From Saccharomycopsis malanga (taxonomy: Eukaryota; Ascomycota; Saccharomycetes; Ascoideales; Saccharomycopsidaceae), in NCBI GenBank assembly GCA_004014935.1, contig CP025322.1, forward strand, positions 2,046,001-2,110,000: a DNA stretch of 64,000 nt, in the 5' to 3' direction. The notes under the pieces were generated by a model. That model was not told where the DNA came from, made no database searches, and was given only the letters and a program-made list of their open reading frames with translations. Made by a program: the position numbers and the translations under genes. This document shows positions 10,816-21,862 of this stretch, one piece after another (positions within the stretch are counted from its first letter, which is position 1; the number at the start of each line of letters is the position of its first letter).

Positions 10816-11729
10816 AATGCATACAGTGTTGATAGTTATTTGTCTTGCTATTTCTTTGTTATATAAACATGTACACTAGTACTTGAATTGTTCACACTTG
10901 CATGGTTTCTGATAACACAGGATCTTATTGATTTCCCATATTACCATCCAACTCGGTGCGAGAAACTCAGAAAAAGAGCATTTTTCAGTGGCTTTAGGCT
11001 CAAAATTTGACTATCAACTCTTGTTATATTTTCCAACGTTTGATATTACAAAATAGAAAGCACAATTCTTTCTTCTTTCAAAAAAGAGGCTTTTCTACCT
11101 TTTTACTCTTCCCTTGAACATATAATACGCAAAAGTAACCATCAGATTGAGTGTGGATCATACTTTAAACAGTTTGTCTAATTTATAAAGACAATTGTTC
11201 GATAATATAATAACAAAACTAGTTTATTACTAAAAGTGAAACATGTTCCAATAATTTTTGTAAATCTGATAATCATTCACAGTCTTGACAGGAGCCCATA
11301 TTATTGTTTATATCTGCATATGGCCATTATTATCCTTAGTTGTTGAAGAATACTGCTTTCTGTACTAATTGCTTTGAATGACATTTCTCATAAATACAGT
11401 TCCATGATGTATTATTAGCTATATCGCATGATTGTTAATCTCAATAAAGGTAATGCATTTTCTACAATTCTGCCTTAAAATATTGTCAAGCTTCATAAAT
11501 CCAAATACCTGTAGATAAGGGATGAACCAGCGGTATTGGGTGTGGCTTGTTAGTAAATAAATCAAACAAACACTTTTTTCGGAGTATGTTCTGTGTTGTG
11601 GTAAAAAACACGATGAGGTCATCCTGACATATTACCTTGAAAGTTGTGTCATTCCACTAAATACCAAATGTGTACAAACATTGTTTTCTCAAGTCAGTTT
11701 ATCAGTGTGTCTTACAAGTAACAAAACTC
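10816..11729. other. AT-rich gene-free region between RRP42 and ATG16
   Basis: I see no gene, RNA or repeat here beyond ordinary AT-rich sequence. The 62-codon frame at 10286-10474, just before, starts inside the RRP42 3-prime flank and does not look coding. Confidence 0.35.
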
Positions 11730-12420
11730 TTACTTTCTCATTTCCTCTGAACTAGAGCCATTCAATCTAACATTCTCAAGAAACGCATTAGCGTCGTTCA
11801 ACTTTTCGGCATCTTCCTTTACCTTGTTCATCCATCTAGCTACAAGCTGGTTGTTTTCGTTTTCCAACTGTTTCATCTTATCATTGAGTATTCCGTTTTC
11901 CAACTGAAGCACCAATATGTCATCATTTATTTGATTTACGATTTTGTTCTTTGCTTGATTCTCTTCTTGTTTCAATTTTAACTTCTCTGTAAGTCGGTTT
12001 ATATTATCCTCAAGTTTTTTCATCTTATGCTTTGAATGTTTGATTTCTTTCTCTTGCGACGCTTTGATTTTTGCTATATACTGATTCTCATCCGTCAAAT
12101 TCTTCATTTTACCCTTTAACGTATCAATTTCTGCTAAACATTTCTGCAATTCTCTAATTACTATGTTAGAATACACAACTATTTAGACTCTATATAGGTC
12201 ATCTACTCACACTTGTAAGTCACTCTGCTGAAAAACTGCCAACTTATTTTCTACTGAAAAGAGCCGTTCAACAACAATATTATCTAAGCTGTTAGTTGAT
12301 GGCTTTCGAAAGAAATCCCATAGATTACTTACAAGATATAAACATAGGGTCAGACTGTTGCTGGTGTTGCTGGAAATCTCGTTCTTCCAAACTTTGCAAT
12401 ATTTTATTCTTCCACAACAT
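11730..12420 (-). CDS. ATG16: Autophagy protein Atg16, three exons
   Basis: Reconstructed as exons 12420-12333, 12283-12211 and 12153-11730 (194 residues). Both introns are tiny: 12332-12284 (49 nt, GTAAGT donor, ACTAAC branch site) and 12210-12154 (57 nt, GTGAGT donor, TTCTAAC branch site, TTAG acceptor). Exon 1 encodes the Atg5-binding motif with W3 and ILQSLEERD (7-15). Exons 2 and 3 form a long coiled coil ending in the family signature ENNQLVARWMNK. Atg16 dimerises and recruits Atg12-Atg5 to the phagophore, where the complex acts as E3 for Atg8 lipidation. The other frames of the introns contain stops, so splicing is needed. It is divergent from the 935-residue gene to its right. Confidence 0.85.
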
Positions 12421-12597
12421 CTTGCTACAACTTTTTCTGATTTCTCTCAAAAAAAAACCTGCTCTCTGAACTCGTCTACTTCTTATTCTAATTACTTCAA
12501 ACTCTCCTTACTTGCCTTCCATCAATAATACCCATAATCTACTTATACATCATTGAAGCACATGTTATTTGCAGCGGTTATCGGCCCTGGGCGATGA

Positions 12598-12606
12598 GTA
12601 TATAAA
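12598..12606 (+). promoter_or_regulatory. TATA-like element between ATG16 and the YML020W-like gene
   Basis: GTATATAAA lies 133 bases before the ATG at 12739, in the 318-base divergent promoter. It is placed for the plus-strand gene. Confidence 0.45.
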
Positions 12607-12738
12607 GAGTGGCGGCGTATATAACGATAAATGGTGTCAACAAGGAAACAATTATAGTAGGAATTGATTTCTGTGGTTTTGGAATTGCTTGGTTTTGTTA
12701 GTTTATGAGACGGTGTGAAAATTCAAGTGCAAATACCA

Positions 12739-15546
12739 ATGTCTTTAGAAGATGGAGATGGTGACCAGAGTTTTGGTAATGATACGGAATCCGTTAATGA
12801 CAATAATAGTGTATCTTTGAGTTTTGCGGCCAATCAGGAGTACAATCCGCAAGCAAGTAGCTCGGAGTCTGTATATTGGAATAATTGGAAGCTGAAGATA
12901 GGAGATAAGATCCATTTGAGCACCAGCACATCTGAAAAGGATATCAGTGGATTATTCAGGAAAGATGTTGATATAATACCGAAGAATAAAAGCAATGTGT
13001 CATTGAATGAGCAGAAAAATTCGTGGTGGAAATGGAGGAAAGGCCGAGCGAGCTTTAATTCGGATAGACTGGTCAAAAGCGGAATTCTGGTAAGCGGAAG
13101 GCTGGCAAGCAATTATAATATTGGTGTTGAAGAACCAAGTGGAATGAAAAGATCTTCTTCAGTGTTGACTGTTAAAAGTGGAACCGTAAGAAACGAAAGG
13201 GCAGACGGCATCAGCCTGGGTGGTTTGCGTAAGAAGACAAAGGAGGAGGCTAATAGTATAAAAGATTATGAAAGTAGAAGTAAGAATATTGGTAAAAATG
13301 ATGATTTAAATAGTAGCAGAATAATCAATCGGACTGATAAGTTAGCCCATGAAAAGAAGGACAATGCGAAAAAGAATGTAGCTTTGATAAAGGGTAGTGA
13401 AGGCCGTGATAATGATAATGATAATGGAACTGAATATAATAAAGTAGAAAACGTTATAGAAACAAAACAAGAACAGCCCAATCTCAATCGTTTGGGTGGT
13501 AAACTGGAAAAAAATACTGGTAGTGCTAATTTTGTAAAAACAGGCAGTGAGAATGCCAATAGCATAGCTAGAAATGGTGAGCAAAGGTGGTTTAAATTGT
13601 TTGATCAGACTACACTGCGTGAGTCTGGTGAGAACAATAATATATCATCGGATAAATCTATCAATATTGGTGAAAATAATCTTACCACGACTTCCACGCA
13701 GCAAGATGGAGATGTAGACATTTCGCAGAGGTCTGAAGATAAGATAGTGGGGGTAAATGTAGAAGATGAGATAGCAGGACAAGTACATACCAATGGCATT
13801 GCTACAAACAAAGAAAGTGATAATTGGTGGCGCTCGAATTGGATATGGAATCCGTTTTCGGGTAGTTTCCAAACTACTATTGATGAACTTAATAATGATG
13901 ATGGCGACCATTATGCTTCTAAAGAGTCTAAACAAGCCAAGAAATGTTTGCAGAAACTCGAAAGTAGCAAACCGTCTTGTTGGGGGTTCGTTTCGCACGA
14001 TGACCGACTTATGACAGGCGAGCTTTCTATCTTGAATACTGATTTTGAGGATGAACCAGTAATGATTCATAGTCGTTTACCATTGACTAAGATGGAAAAT
14101 GACCTTCAGGCATTAGCTAACGATAAATCAACAAACAAACAAGAGACACAAGTGTTTCCTCAATTCGATACCACTTATCGTCCTTTAACAATGACCACTA
14201 GATTACGTCTCATGTCACGACTGGTATTTAACCATTCGCTTGCTACCAACAGTATTCCTATTGAGCGGCACGTGTATTATGACGCTGGCACCAGGAAACA
14301 GAATGACGACTTTCATTCTCGTTGTGTGGTGGTTGACATTCAAAATTTTTTCCCAGACGTGAAAATGAGTTATTCTAAAGACGTTTTGGCACATGTGAAA
14401 AAGTGGGCAAAAAGCCATGAGACCAGCCTTTTTGATGTTGAGTTGATTTCCCTCAAAGGAAAAGACACTATTGTAAATCTGGTAGACAATTATTTCAATC
14501 TTATTGTAAAAAACTGGATTCTGTTGTTTACACGTTGCGATTACTTGTTGTTTATTGCCCATTACAATTCTAGCCCTATTGCAGTCCATTTGCTAGAAAA
14601 GTTGTATTCAGCATTCACCAACATTTTTTCTAGTATCAACAAGATTGGAATTGTTAGTGTGAACGGGGCTTGGTTGGGCCCAGTAAAAAAGCAAGCTAAT
14701 GAACCTGATTCTACAGCGCATTCTTCTTTGGATGAAACAATCTCTACTGAATTGTACGGATACAACGACCCGGACTCACTACAGTCTATCAAACTCAACA
14801 ACTCATTGAAGAGCCTTCTAGCCAAAAACAAAATTAAGATTTCTTGTATTGCAGGTTTAAACGAGACTTTAGTGCCATTATATTCCTCGTTATGTTATCA
14901 GTTTAGCCACCCAAATATTAATCGGCTATTCTTCGCTGATAATTCACAATTTGGTGATTTTGTGGTAAAATTAATTGAAGTCTGTCTTATTGTGAAAAAT
15001 ATGGGTTATGAAGATTATAACATGATTGTTTATCTAAGTAAGTATTTGCTAGACTATTTAGCCCAAAAATCTACCCCGTCTGGTGTAACCAGTACACCTG
15101 TTTTTCAAGAATCTCTTAGATTTTGTTTCGAAACAACTACCTTATTCAGTAACGATTTGAGCAAAATCAATATTGAAATGCAAAAGACACAAGATAACGA
15201 CGAGGAGCAAATACAAGAGGGCCAGTTTTTAAGACATCATGCTTCAAAAAGTCAACATGATTTGAAAACGGTATTCAAAACTAAACAGTATTATTTAAAT
15301 AACCCCCAAGATATTATCAAGTTTCATAAAATCAACTACAAAGAGCTTATTGCTAATTTCAATGAGTTTCAATACCCTTGGATTTTGAACAAGTTGGTGA
15401 AAGAGCTTCAAATGATCCAACACATTGATGTGGAATCCACTCTTGGACAACTCCGTAGGTTTGTAGAAGAATGGAACCCGAAAGACCCTTTGAGCCAGAA
15501 ACTCAAAAGCTCTTTAAATGTGATTGCCGTCGAAGAGTATTTATAG
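12739..15546 (+). CDS. YML020W-like protein of unknown function
   Basis: This 935-residue protein has a disordered, Ser/Asn/Lys-rich N-terminal half containing Trp-rich patches (NSWWKWRKG and NWWRSNWIWNPFSG). The C-terminal half (about 480-935) is folded: it has VVVDIQNFFP, a helical region and LLFIAHYNSSPIAVHLL, which resembles the nucleophile-elbow region of alpha/beta hydrolases but lacks a clean GxSxG. WW patches plus such a domain recall fungal YML020W orthologues; I rate that as probable, not certain. The frame is open from a GTG at 12715; the first ATG is 12739. The stop lies about 440 bases before a SINE-like copy. Confidence 0.6.
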   Translation: MSLEDGDGDQSFGNDTESVNDNNSVSLSFAANQEYNPQASSSESVYWNNWKLKIGDKIHLSTSTSEKDISGLFRKDVDIIPKNKSNVSLNEQKNSWWKWRKGRASFNSDRLVKSGILVSGRLASNYNIGVEEPSGMKRSSSVLTVKSGTVRNERADGISLGGLRKKTKEEANSIKDYESRSKNIGKNDDLNSSRIINRTDKLAHEKKDNAKKNVALIKGSEGRDNDNDNGTEYNKVENVIETKQEQPNLNRLGGKLEKNTGSANFVKTGSENANSIARNGEQRWFKLFDQTTLRESGENNNISSDKSINIGENNLTTTSTQQDGDVDISQRSEDKIVGVNVEDEIAGQVHTNGIATNKESDNWWRSNWIWNPFSGSFQTTIDELNNDDGDHYASKESKQAKKCLQKLESSKPSCWGFVSHDDRLMTGELSILNTDFEDEPVMIHSRLPLTKMENDLQALANDKSTNKQETQVFPQFDTTYRPLTMTTRLRLMSRLVFNHSLATNSIPIERHVYYDAGTRKQNDDFHSRCVVVDIQNFFPDVKMSYSKDVLAHVKKWAKSHETSLFDVELISLKGKDTIVNLVDNYFNLIVKNWILLFTRCDYLLFIAHYNSSPIAVHLLEKLYSAFTNIFSSINKIGIVSVNGAWLGPVKKQANEPDSTAHSSLDETISTELYGYNDPDSLQSIKLNNSLKSLLAKNKIKISCIAGLNETLVPLYSSLCYQFSHPNINRLFFADNSQFGDFVVKLIEVCLIVKNMGYEDYNMIVYLSKYLLDYLAQKSTPSGVTSTPVFQESLRFCFETTTLFSNDLSKINIEMQKTQDNDEEQIQEGQFLRHHASKSQHDLKTVFKTKQYYLNNPQDIIKFHKINYKELIANFNEFQYPWILNKLVKELQMIQHIDVESTLGQLRRFVEEWNPKDPLSQKLKSSLNVIAVEEYL

Positions 15547-15714
15547 GCGGTGGTTATTTGTGTTGAGATGTCGTCAGATAAACAAAGGGGGTTGTTTTTG
15601 CATGACAATAATAAGTGATATGCAATTTAATACTTTTTGTAGACCCATTTAATAAAGGCTGGCTTTTAAAGACTTTTATACGCCGGTTTATTTGACCTTG
15701 GTTGTAATATATGC

Positions 15715-15840
15715 CTTTTGTAATATTCAAATGGATTTGTATTGAAGGGAGAATGGGTAAAAATGTAACTGGATATATAAAAGGGTAGAAGATTTCGAAA
15801 TAAAGAAAGGAGTAGAGCATTAAATAGTGCTTATGAAAAT
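15715..15840 (+). repeat. LTR-like remnant, copy 1
   Basis: About 125 bases, including TTGTAATATT, GGATTTGTATTG, GAATGGGTAAA and an internal ATATATAAAAGGG, match a stretch at 23240-23365 at roughly 70% by eye. That second copy lies near a Ty1/copia-type remnant, which is why I read both as old LTR pieces. No paired end repeats are seen here. Confidence 0.4.
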
Positions 15841-15983
15841 ATAAAATATCGTGCATGTAAATTATAAGAATCAATTAAGTTTTCCAGTTTATTAGACATG
15901 GCACCAAGTATGAGTCAGTAGAAAATATGAATGATAAAAATGCAGTTTTCAATGAAGCAAGAAAAAATCAATAAGGTGTTCAC

Positions 15984-16299
15984 ATAATAATCTTACATTT
16001 CGAGCCCAGTACAATAATAATATTATCATACATTTCAAGCCCGGTACATTTCAGTTTCGTATATACGCGCTATGTTTAGAAAGACTTGGGAAAACCCAAT
16101 CATGTCCCGGCCATCATAAATTTCTCATTTGAAAAATTGTAAAATAAGCACTAGACTTTTATCTACACCAATTTTCAGACAGTTGCATCTGCCTTTGAAT
16201 TCAAGTAAAAATGTTGGTGTCGGGAATCGAACCCGTGTGCCTGTCAGGCGTTTTTGGCTCAGTGGAATGCACTAACCACTGAGCCATCCTGCCCAGTGG
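15984..16299 (-). repeat. tRNA-headed SINE-like repeat, long form with doubled tail
   Basis: A long copy with an A box, a perfect B box (GGAATCGAACC on the plus strand), body and core. The last segment (TTTCGAGCCCAGTAC) occurs twice in tandem at the 3-prime end, separated by an AATAATATTATC piece. The head also carries an extra GGCTCAGTG. Confidence 0.85.
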
Positions 16300-16689
16300 T
16301 CGCTTCTTCTGTCGACTTTAAATTAAATAACAAACAGAAAAAAACCAATCAATAACATGAATAATTTTATATAATTTTTTAGCAAAATACAATTGAATCT
16401 ACAGTCGAAACAACATTTATAAATAATAGTGAAAAAAAAGCCTTAGGCCCATTATGGAAATACAGAGCAGCTAATACGTACCAAGTTTGACAAGCACTTG
16501 ACTCTGTGGGGTTACCCCCCTGTAGGGTCTTAGCACCCGGCGCCTAAATAACAGCGAATAAACAAACAATGCAAAACTCTTTTATAACTCAACCAACACA
16601 TCAACCGACAATCTGGCCACAGAATTTGTGAACAATCTGGCAGGAACAGTTCCCTGTCCTGCGGCGTGTTACTGCGACACAAGAATAGA

Positions 16690-19600
16690 ATGTCTGGCGA
16701 CAAAAACAGGGTATCTGTAGATTCAGAGTTTTCGTTTGAATCAAGAAAGATGGCTGGCCATAAAGCTGACAAGACCGCAGAACAAATGGTTCTGGCAGGT
16801 CTTGCAGATCATCCAATAGATATTAAAGCAATATCGCTTTCTGATATTCAGGATTTGCAGTTCAATCGTGATGTTTCCGACACCTTGAAGCTAGCTTTTA
16901 TCAAATCTCTATTGATCAAGGTGTTGACGCTTTCTACAGATATAAATGCCAATTCTGCATCCTACAAGAGTTTAGTCAGTGACCTTGATCATGAAATCAA
17001 TATGAAATTGAATAGCATGTTTGTCTTGCCCGGGAACTTGCCGAAAAGTAACTCTTTTCAGACTCTAGACCCGGCTGTCAAAAGCGGCTCTTCATCTTCC
17101 TTGCTCCGAACAACGTCTAAAGGAAACGAAAAATCGGATAGTGTAAGTAAAATAGAACCACAGAAACCACAAGAAGAGAAAGTTTTATCAAATAAACCTT
17201 CTCAGCTTTACAATTTGTCCAATGGCTCCTCAGATTATGCTGCAGAAGAGCTAAAAGAAACAAAATCCACCATCAGCTCTAATTATTCCACCAGAAATAA
17301 CTCCAAAACAGATTTGACACAACCCCAGTCTAGAAATTCATCCATATACTCACCTAAATCTCCTACGCATCTTGTTGCCGAGTCAATTAGCAGCTCCAAA
17401 CTTTCAAACTCACCATCAGCAACATATAACTATAATAGAATACAGCTTCCCTCTCCACGTAATGACCAAGTGGCCGCTCCGGTGACCGCTCTAGAGAATG
17501 ACAAGTTATCTGAAAATGATACTCCTCCGCCAAGAGCCCGCCCGGCGCCTCAGGATGTTAACAAAACATTATCGCCAATCATCAATCCGTTTTCTGGTGA
17601 GCCTAGTAGTAATGCACCAAGTCAGTCGGCCCGTATTCCTAGTGAGTCGGTATTCGATCCCCGGAAAAACAAGTCATCCGGCTCGCTATTGTTAGCAGAC
17701 AATTCAAGTGAAACCGATTTGGAACAGGAGAAAGAGCGGCTCCGTAGAAACCCAAATAGATACTTGGCCAAGGGCGTTTCCAACGAAGACCTCGATAAAC
17801 ATAAAGGAAGCGCCAAGTTGGCCGAGGCGCGAAGCAGTCCAGTTCTTGGACGCAATACGCCGGTGGTCCGGGGACATCCGGGTGTGCTGACCGACCCGGA
17901 TCGGACCCCCAAAATGTACGGAATGGGCATCATGGGATTGGACTCGCCTGTGGTTGTACGCAGAGACGCGAGTCCATCAGCATCTCCTCGTGAACACGAC
18001 AAGACCCCAATGTACAAGAAGTCGAACCCAAATTTGGCTAACGGCCATTACCCAAGAGACCGGTACAATCAAGGCAAGAAACAGCCACAATATCCAAATT
18101 ATACGACATATGCTAACCGTACACCGACAATAGGAACCGGTGCCGCCAGCGTTTCCAGCGCTAGCAATATGGCTAGCGGAATGCTGCATCCGGCGACTCC
18201 TCAATCGCCAGGGTTTCCGGAAGTTTATTCCGATTCCGAGGAGCCGGATAGTAGTTTGTTTATCCAACCCAAGGAGTTCCATACAATTTCATTGAAAATA
18301 GTAACCACATTATCGATAGCTCATACGTCAAATTACGACCCAACAATTGTGTTTGCCACTGTTGACAAGGTAAGTCAAAAAGAAATATGGCGGTTTAAAA
18401 AGACCTTTTCACAGTTGACACATCTTGATTCAGCGCTTCGACAAGTGTTTGAATCGTTTCTCTTGCCACCGTTACCTCCCAAGGCAATGTTTCTAACCAA
18501 TTTGCCTGCCAAGATCGACTCCAGAAGACATGGGCTTTTGGACTATTTTGGTACTTTGTTCAGCCACCCAAAGCTTCCTCGCAGAGCTGTGTATATTGTG
18601 TGTAAGTTTATTTCGACAAACACCGTAAATCCTCTCGATGACGTGGAGTACAACTTCAGTAACGAAATAAACGAGAAGGAGTTCAAAAAACAGGGATATT
18701 TGGTGCGACGCAACAAGGGTTTGGGCTCCAACTGGCGTGTACGCTACTGTAAGTGCGAAGGCCCCTATTTGGAAGTGTATGATGCCATCGATGGTAATGT
18801 GATTGACTCTATTAGGCTAATTGGTGCTCAGATTGGTCGACAACAATCCGACCCATCGGCAGACGAATCCTCCAGCAATGCAAAAGGTTATCGACACGCA
18901 TTGCTTCTCAAAGAAATGAAGAAAAACTCATTAGGTTCAAACAAACACATTTTCTGTGCTGAAAATGACGAGGAAAGAGACTCGTGGATCGACGTTTTGA
19001 TAGAATACGTACAGGAAACCGAATATGAAGAGCTTGACAATATCAGCAGCTCATACGCCACACTGTTGGCTACACCGCGCCATGCAAGAACTCGCTCTGC
19101 GGACTTGGTAGTAGAAGCCCGGTCTTCAGACTTGAATTCTGAGGCACCTTCGCCTTCGGTGAGCTCACCAAAGCATTTGGATAGTGAGTTTGACGAGCCC
19201 AAAAAGCTGCGGAAGCGGTTTTTCGGCGGAATCCGTAACAAGCTCGGCAATACAACTCTGTCTGCGTCTCCTGTAGAATCCGAAGCGCCTGTTGAGGAGT
19301 TCCAGATGAACCCAGTGACTGATTTATCGGGCGACATCAGTTTCAGCACCCCTAACACCAGCGTGGCTAATGGAACTACCACAAGTGAGTATGAGACGGC
19401 CATTATATTTGGAAACACGCTTGATGCAGCGCTTCGGTTGTCAGCAAGCGAATACGAGGGTAAAAAGGTTCCCAGCATTGTTTTCCGTTGTTTAGATTAT
19501 CTCAGTCAAACCGGAGCTGGCTACCAAGAAGGCATTTTCCGGTTGAGTGGCTCTTCTACCATGATTAAACATCTTAAGGAAAAGTTTGATCAGCATTATG

Positions 19601-20100
19601 ATGTAGATCTCGTCAACCTGGAAGTCCGACCAGAAATCAACAGTATCACTGGTCTTTTGAAATTGTACTTGAGAGAATTGCCAGAAAACATTTTAACTAC
19701 CGAGGTAAACACCCGGCTTCATGGCATCCTCTCTGATTATAATAACAACTTGACTAAGGCTTCTCCTCAACTTAACCGCATCAAGGTTGACGACAAAAAC
19801 AATTCCGCTTATCTAACCTACATTTATCAAACCAGAAGCTTGATCAACCAATTGCCTACAGTAAATCATAGTGTTCTATACGTTTTGTTCAAATTTTTGA
19901 ATAGAGAAGTCCTTGGTAGAAGCGACTACAACAAGATGAACCTCAGAAATTTGGTCATTGTCTTTTCTGCCACTTTGAACATCGAATCCAAAATCTTGGC
20001 AGAGTTTTTCATAAACTTCTCCTTCCTATGGGAAAACGGTGGTTTGGTCAACGAACAAGACAGACCAAACATTGACGTTGGTTCCATTCCTCTCATGTAA
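16690..20100 (+). CDS. BEM3: Rho GTPase-activating protein Bem3 (PX-PH-RhoGAP)
   Basis: This 1136-residue protein is a GAP for Cdc42 in polarity and septin organisation. The N-terminal half (1-525) is Ser/Pro-rich and disordered. A PX domain follows at about 528-645 (KEFHTISLKIVT, basic RRHGLLDYF), then a PH domain at about 665-785 (QGYLVRR, ending in DSWIDVLIEYV). The RhoGAP domain is at about 908-1136, with GIFRLSG placing the arginine finger at R951 and LLKLYLRELP near 990. PX and PH direct it to phosphoinositides at bud tips. The open frame begins at a GTG (16666); the first ATG is 16690. Order and length match Bem3. Confidence 0.92.
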   Translation: MSGDKNRVSVDSEFSFESRKMAGHKADKTAEQMVLAGLADHPIDIKAISLSDIQDLQFNRDVSDTLKLAFIKSLLIKVLTLSTDINANSASYKSLVSDLDHEINMKLNSMFVLPGNLPKSNSFQTLDPAVKSGSSSSLLRTTSKGNEKSDSVSKIEPQKPQEEKVLSNKPSQLYNLSNGSSDYAAEELKETKSTISSNYSTRNNSKTDLTQPQSRNSSIYSPKSPTHLVAESISSSKLSNSPSATYNYNRIQLPSPRNDQVAAPVTALENDKLSENDTPPPRARPAPQDVNKTLSPIINPFSGEPSSNAPSQSARIPSESVFDPRKNKSSGSLLLADNSSETDLEQEKERLRRNPNRYLAKGVSNEDLDKHKGSAKLAEARSSPVLGRNTPVVRGHPGVLTDPDRTPKMYGMGIMGLDSPVVVRRDASPSASPREHDKTPMYKKSNPNLANGHYPRDRYNQGKKQPQYPNYTTYANRTPTIGTGAASVSSASNMASGMLHPATPQSPGFPEVYSDSEEPDSSLFIQPKEFHTISLKIVTTLSIAHTSNYDPTIVFATVDKVSQKEIWRFKKTFSQLTHLDSALRQVFESFLLPPLPPKAMFLTNLPAKIDSRRHGLLDYFGTLFSHPKLPRRAVYIVCKFISTNTVNPLDDVEYNFSNEINEKEFKKQGYLVRRNKGLGSNWRVRYCKCEGPYLEVYDAIDGNVIDSIRLIGAQIGRQQSDPSADESSSNAKGYRHALLLKEMKKNSLGSNKHIFCAENDEERDSWIDVLIEYVQETEYEELDNISSSYATLLATPRHARTRSADLVVEARSSDLNSEAPSPSVSSPKHLDSEFDEPKKLRKRFFGGIRNKLGNTTLSASPVESEAPVEEFQMNPVTDLSGDISFSTPNTSVANGTTTSEYETAIIFGNTLDAALRLSASEYEGKKVPSIVFRCLDYLSQTGAGYQEGIFRLSGSSTMIKHLKEKFDQHYDVDLVNLEVRPEINSITGLLKLYLRELPENILTTEVNTRLHGILSDYNNNLTKASPQLNRIKVDDKNNSAYLTYIYQTRSLINQLPTVNHSVLYVLFKFLNREVLGRSDYNKMNLRNLVIVFSATLNIESKILAEFFINFSFLWENGGLVNEQDRPNIDVGSIPLM

Positions 20101-21862
20101 ACTCATGAAGATTTGAAATCAAAAAGCTTTATTGTCTTTTAATTTGAAATGTCTCAAAGAGACTTTCAAATAACAAAAATAAAAAAGATTAAAAAAATAA
20201 AAAACAAAAAAACAAAAAACAAAAAAAAATCATTCTTTTGATTCTTCTTGTACTTTTAGCTCCTTTTCTGTTTTTCATTCTGTGTATTAATTTTTTTTCT
20301 CGTTTTTTAGTTTTGTTTGTTTCGGCATTCTGTTTTGCCAACTTTTGTCATTTTTTTCATCCTTAATAACTTGTGCTTCTTATTTTTCTGCCAGTTCTTT
20401 AATCACATTTTTTTATCCATTGCCATTTTGTTTTATGCCGTTACTTAGTTTCGCTCGCTTTGTTTTGTAATTGTATGTTTGCCGTTTAATTCTTGTGTGT
20501 ATTTTCTCTGTAGCTATAAGAATTATTACTGAATGTTTATTTAGTTGTATTAGAAAATAAAATCACATTTCACTTTTTCTTACATTGCTGTTTGGTGCAT
20601 TTTCCTTCAAACCTTTTTATATAGCCTATATTGTTTTACTAATTATCAGGTGGTCAAATAACTAAATATGCAATAAGGAGGAAAGCATTTAAAGAGCAAA
20701 ACAACTTGAAGCTGAGAAAAGACTAGTAGATGGGAATGCTTATTGGATATACCAAAGAGCCAGTATATCCAAGTATTGGAAAGTTTACCCATGAAAATCG
20801 TGTCAGGATTGGATCACGACAATAAGCGAGTCAAAGATCACAAGGTATACCTTATAAATATATAAGACCAGTTCAAGGTTAGCCAAAGTTTGATATATAT
20901 GGAGGTTTCTTTAAACATACGAGTAGAGCGCATACACGCAATTGATATATAAAGGTAAAAATATTACAACAGTATCAAGAGGTTGACAGTTGAAATTATG
21001 AGTATACTCTGTACTTTTAATAAGTAAAAGAAAAAAGGAGTGGAAAAAAAAGTTATACACTTATAGTATTAGGTAAACTTCAAAACTAATGTAATCATTT
21101 CTGTTACGTTTGAATCATTTGGTCTGAATGTTGAGGGAAGATAATTCAGACGAGCATTGCTTTGTGCTTATAGTAAAGTTGTTACTTTTAGAAATAGTTG
21201 GTCATAATTCATAACCCACCTCTCACTATTATTAACTATTTGGTAAAATACCATAAACTATGTCACTGGTGGTGAGTTCCTATATGCTTCTAGTCCTATT
21301 GTTTAGATACAAAAAACCTTTTCCTTTCATTTTACAAATTCTTATTGGCTAGACTTACCTACCGGTACTTGGCCAACGCCGTTTGCCCATGTTTTAGCTA
21401 CTCATCCGAGTCTAAGTAGTCGTCTAGAATCTTTGAGCTCCTTTGCAGGTATCACACTGATAAAAGCAATATTTGAGACTTTACTTCCTCCTTTGTTTCA
21501 AGAACACTTCTATTCTTTTATATAGACAGTTACGTTTTTGTCGGTTCAATGCAAATCTTCTTATATTACAATATCTTTTTACCTAGGTAACGTTGATATA
21601 ACCGAATTATGCCAAAATCCCATAAACAAACTTGTTTTTTCATAGTTTACAAATTTGAAATACCATTTGACTACCCAACAGCTCGTATTACTGATAATAT
21701 ACATTTTTGTATTTCATTGTCTGGGGACACGTAAATTATATAGGAACATTGAAGGAACCAACGAGGGACAACCAACCACTTGTGACTGTTAATTTTTGTA
21801 AAATTGAATTAAAGAAAATTTAAAAAGAAAAGAGATACAAAAAAATGTAGAAAAAGTAATCT
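20101..21862. other. Gene-free region between convergent BEM3 and TOA1
   Basis: About 1.8 kb with no coding frame of note. An A-rich block (20160-20230) is followed by a T-rich block up to about 20500. A weak resemblance to the SINE core near 20905-20945 is too diverged to call. Nothing else is recognisable. Confidence 0.4.

Noticed and set aside
12715-12738. Upstream starts at GTG or TTG for several genes (528, 12715, 16666, 33528, 42544, 43693)
   Set aside because: Nuclear yeast genes almost always start at ATG; the first in-frame ATG gave sensible proteins in each case.
20905-20945. Possible ancient SINE core
   Set aside because: A few words resemble the core (GAGCGCATACACG), but the match is too weak to separate from chance.
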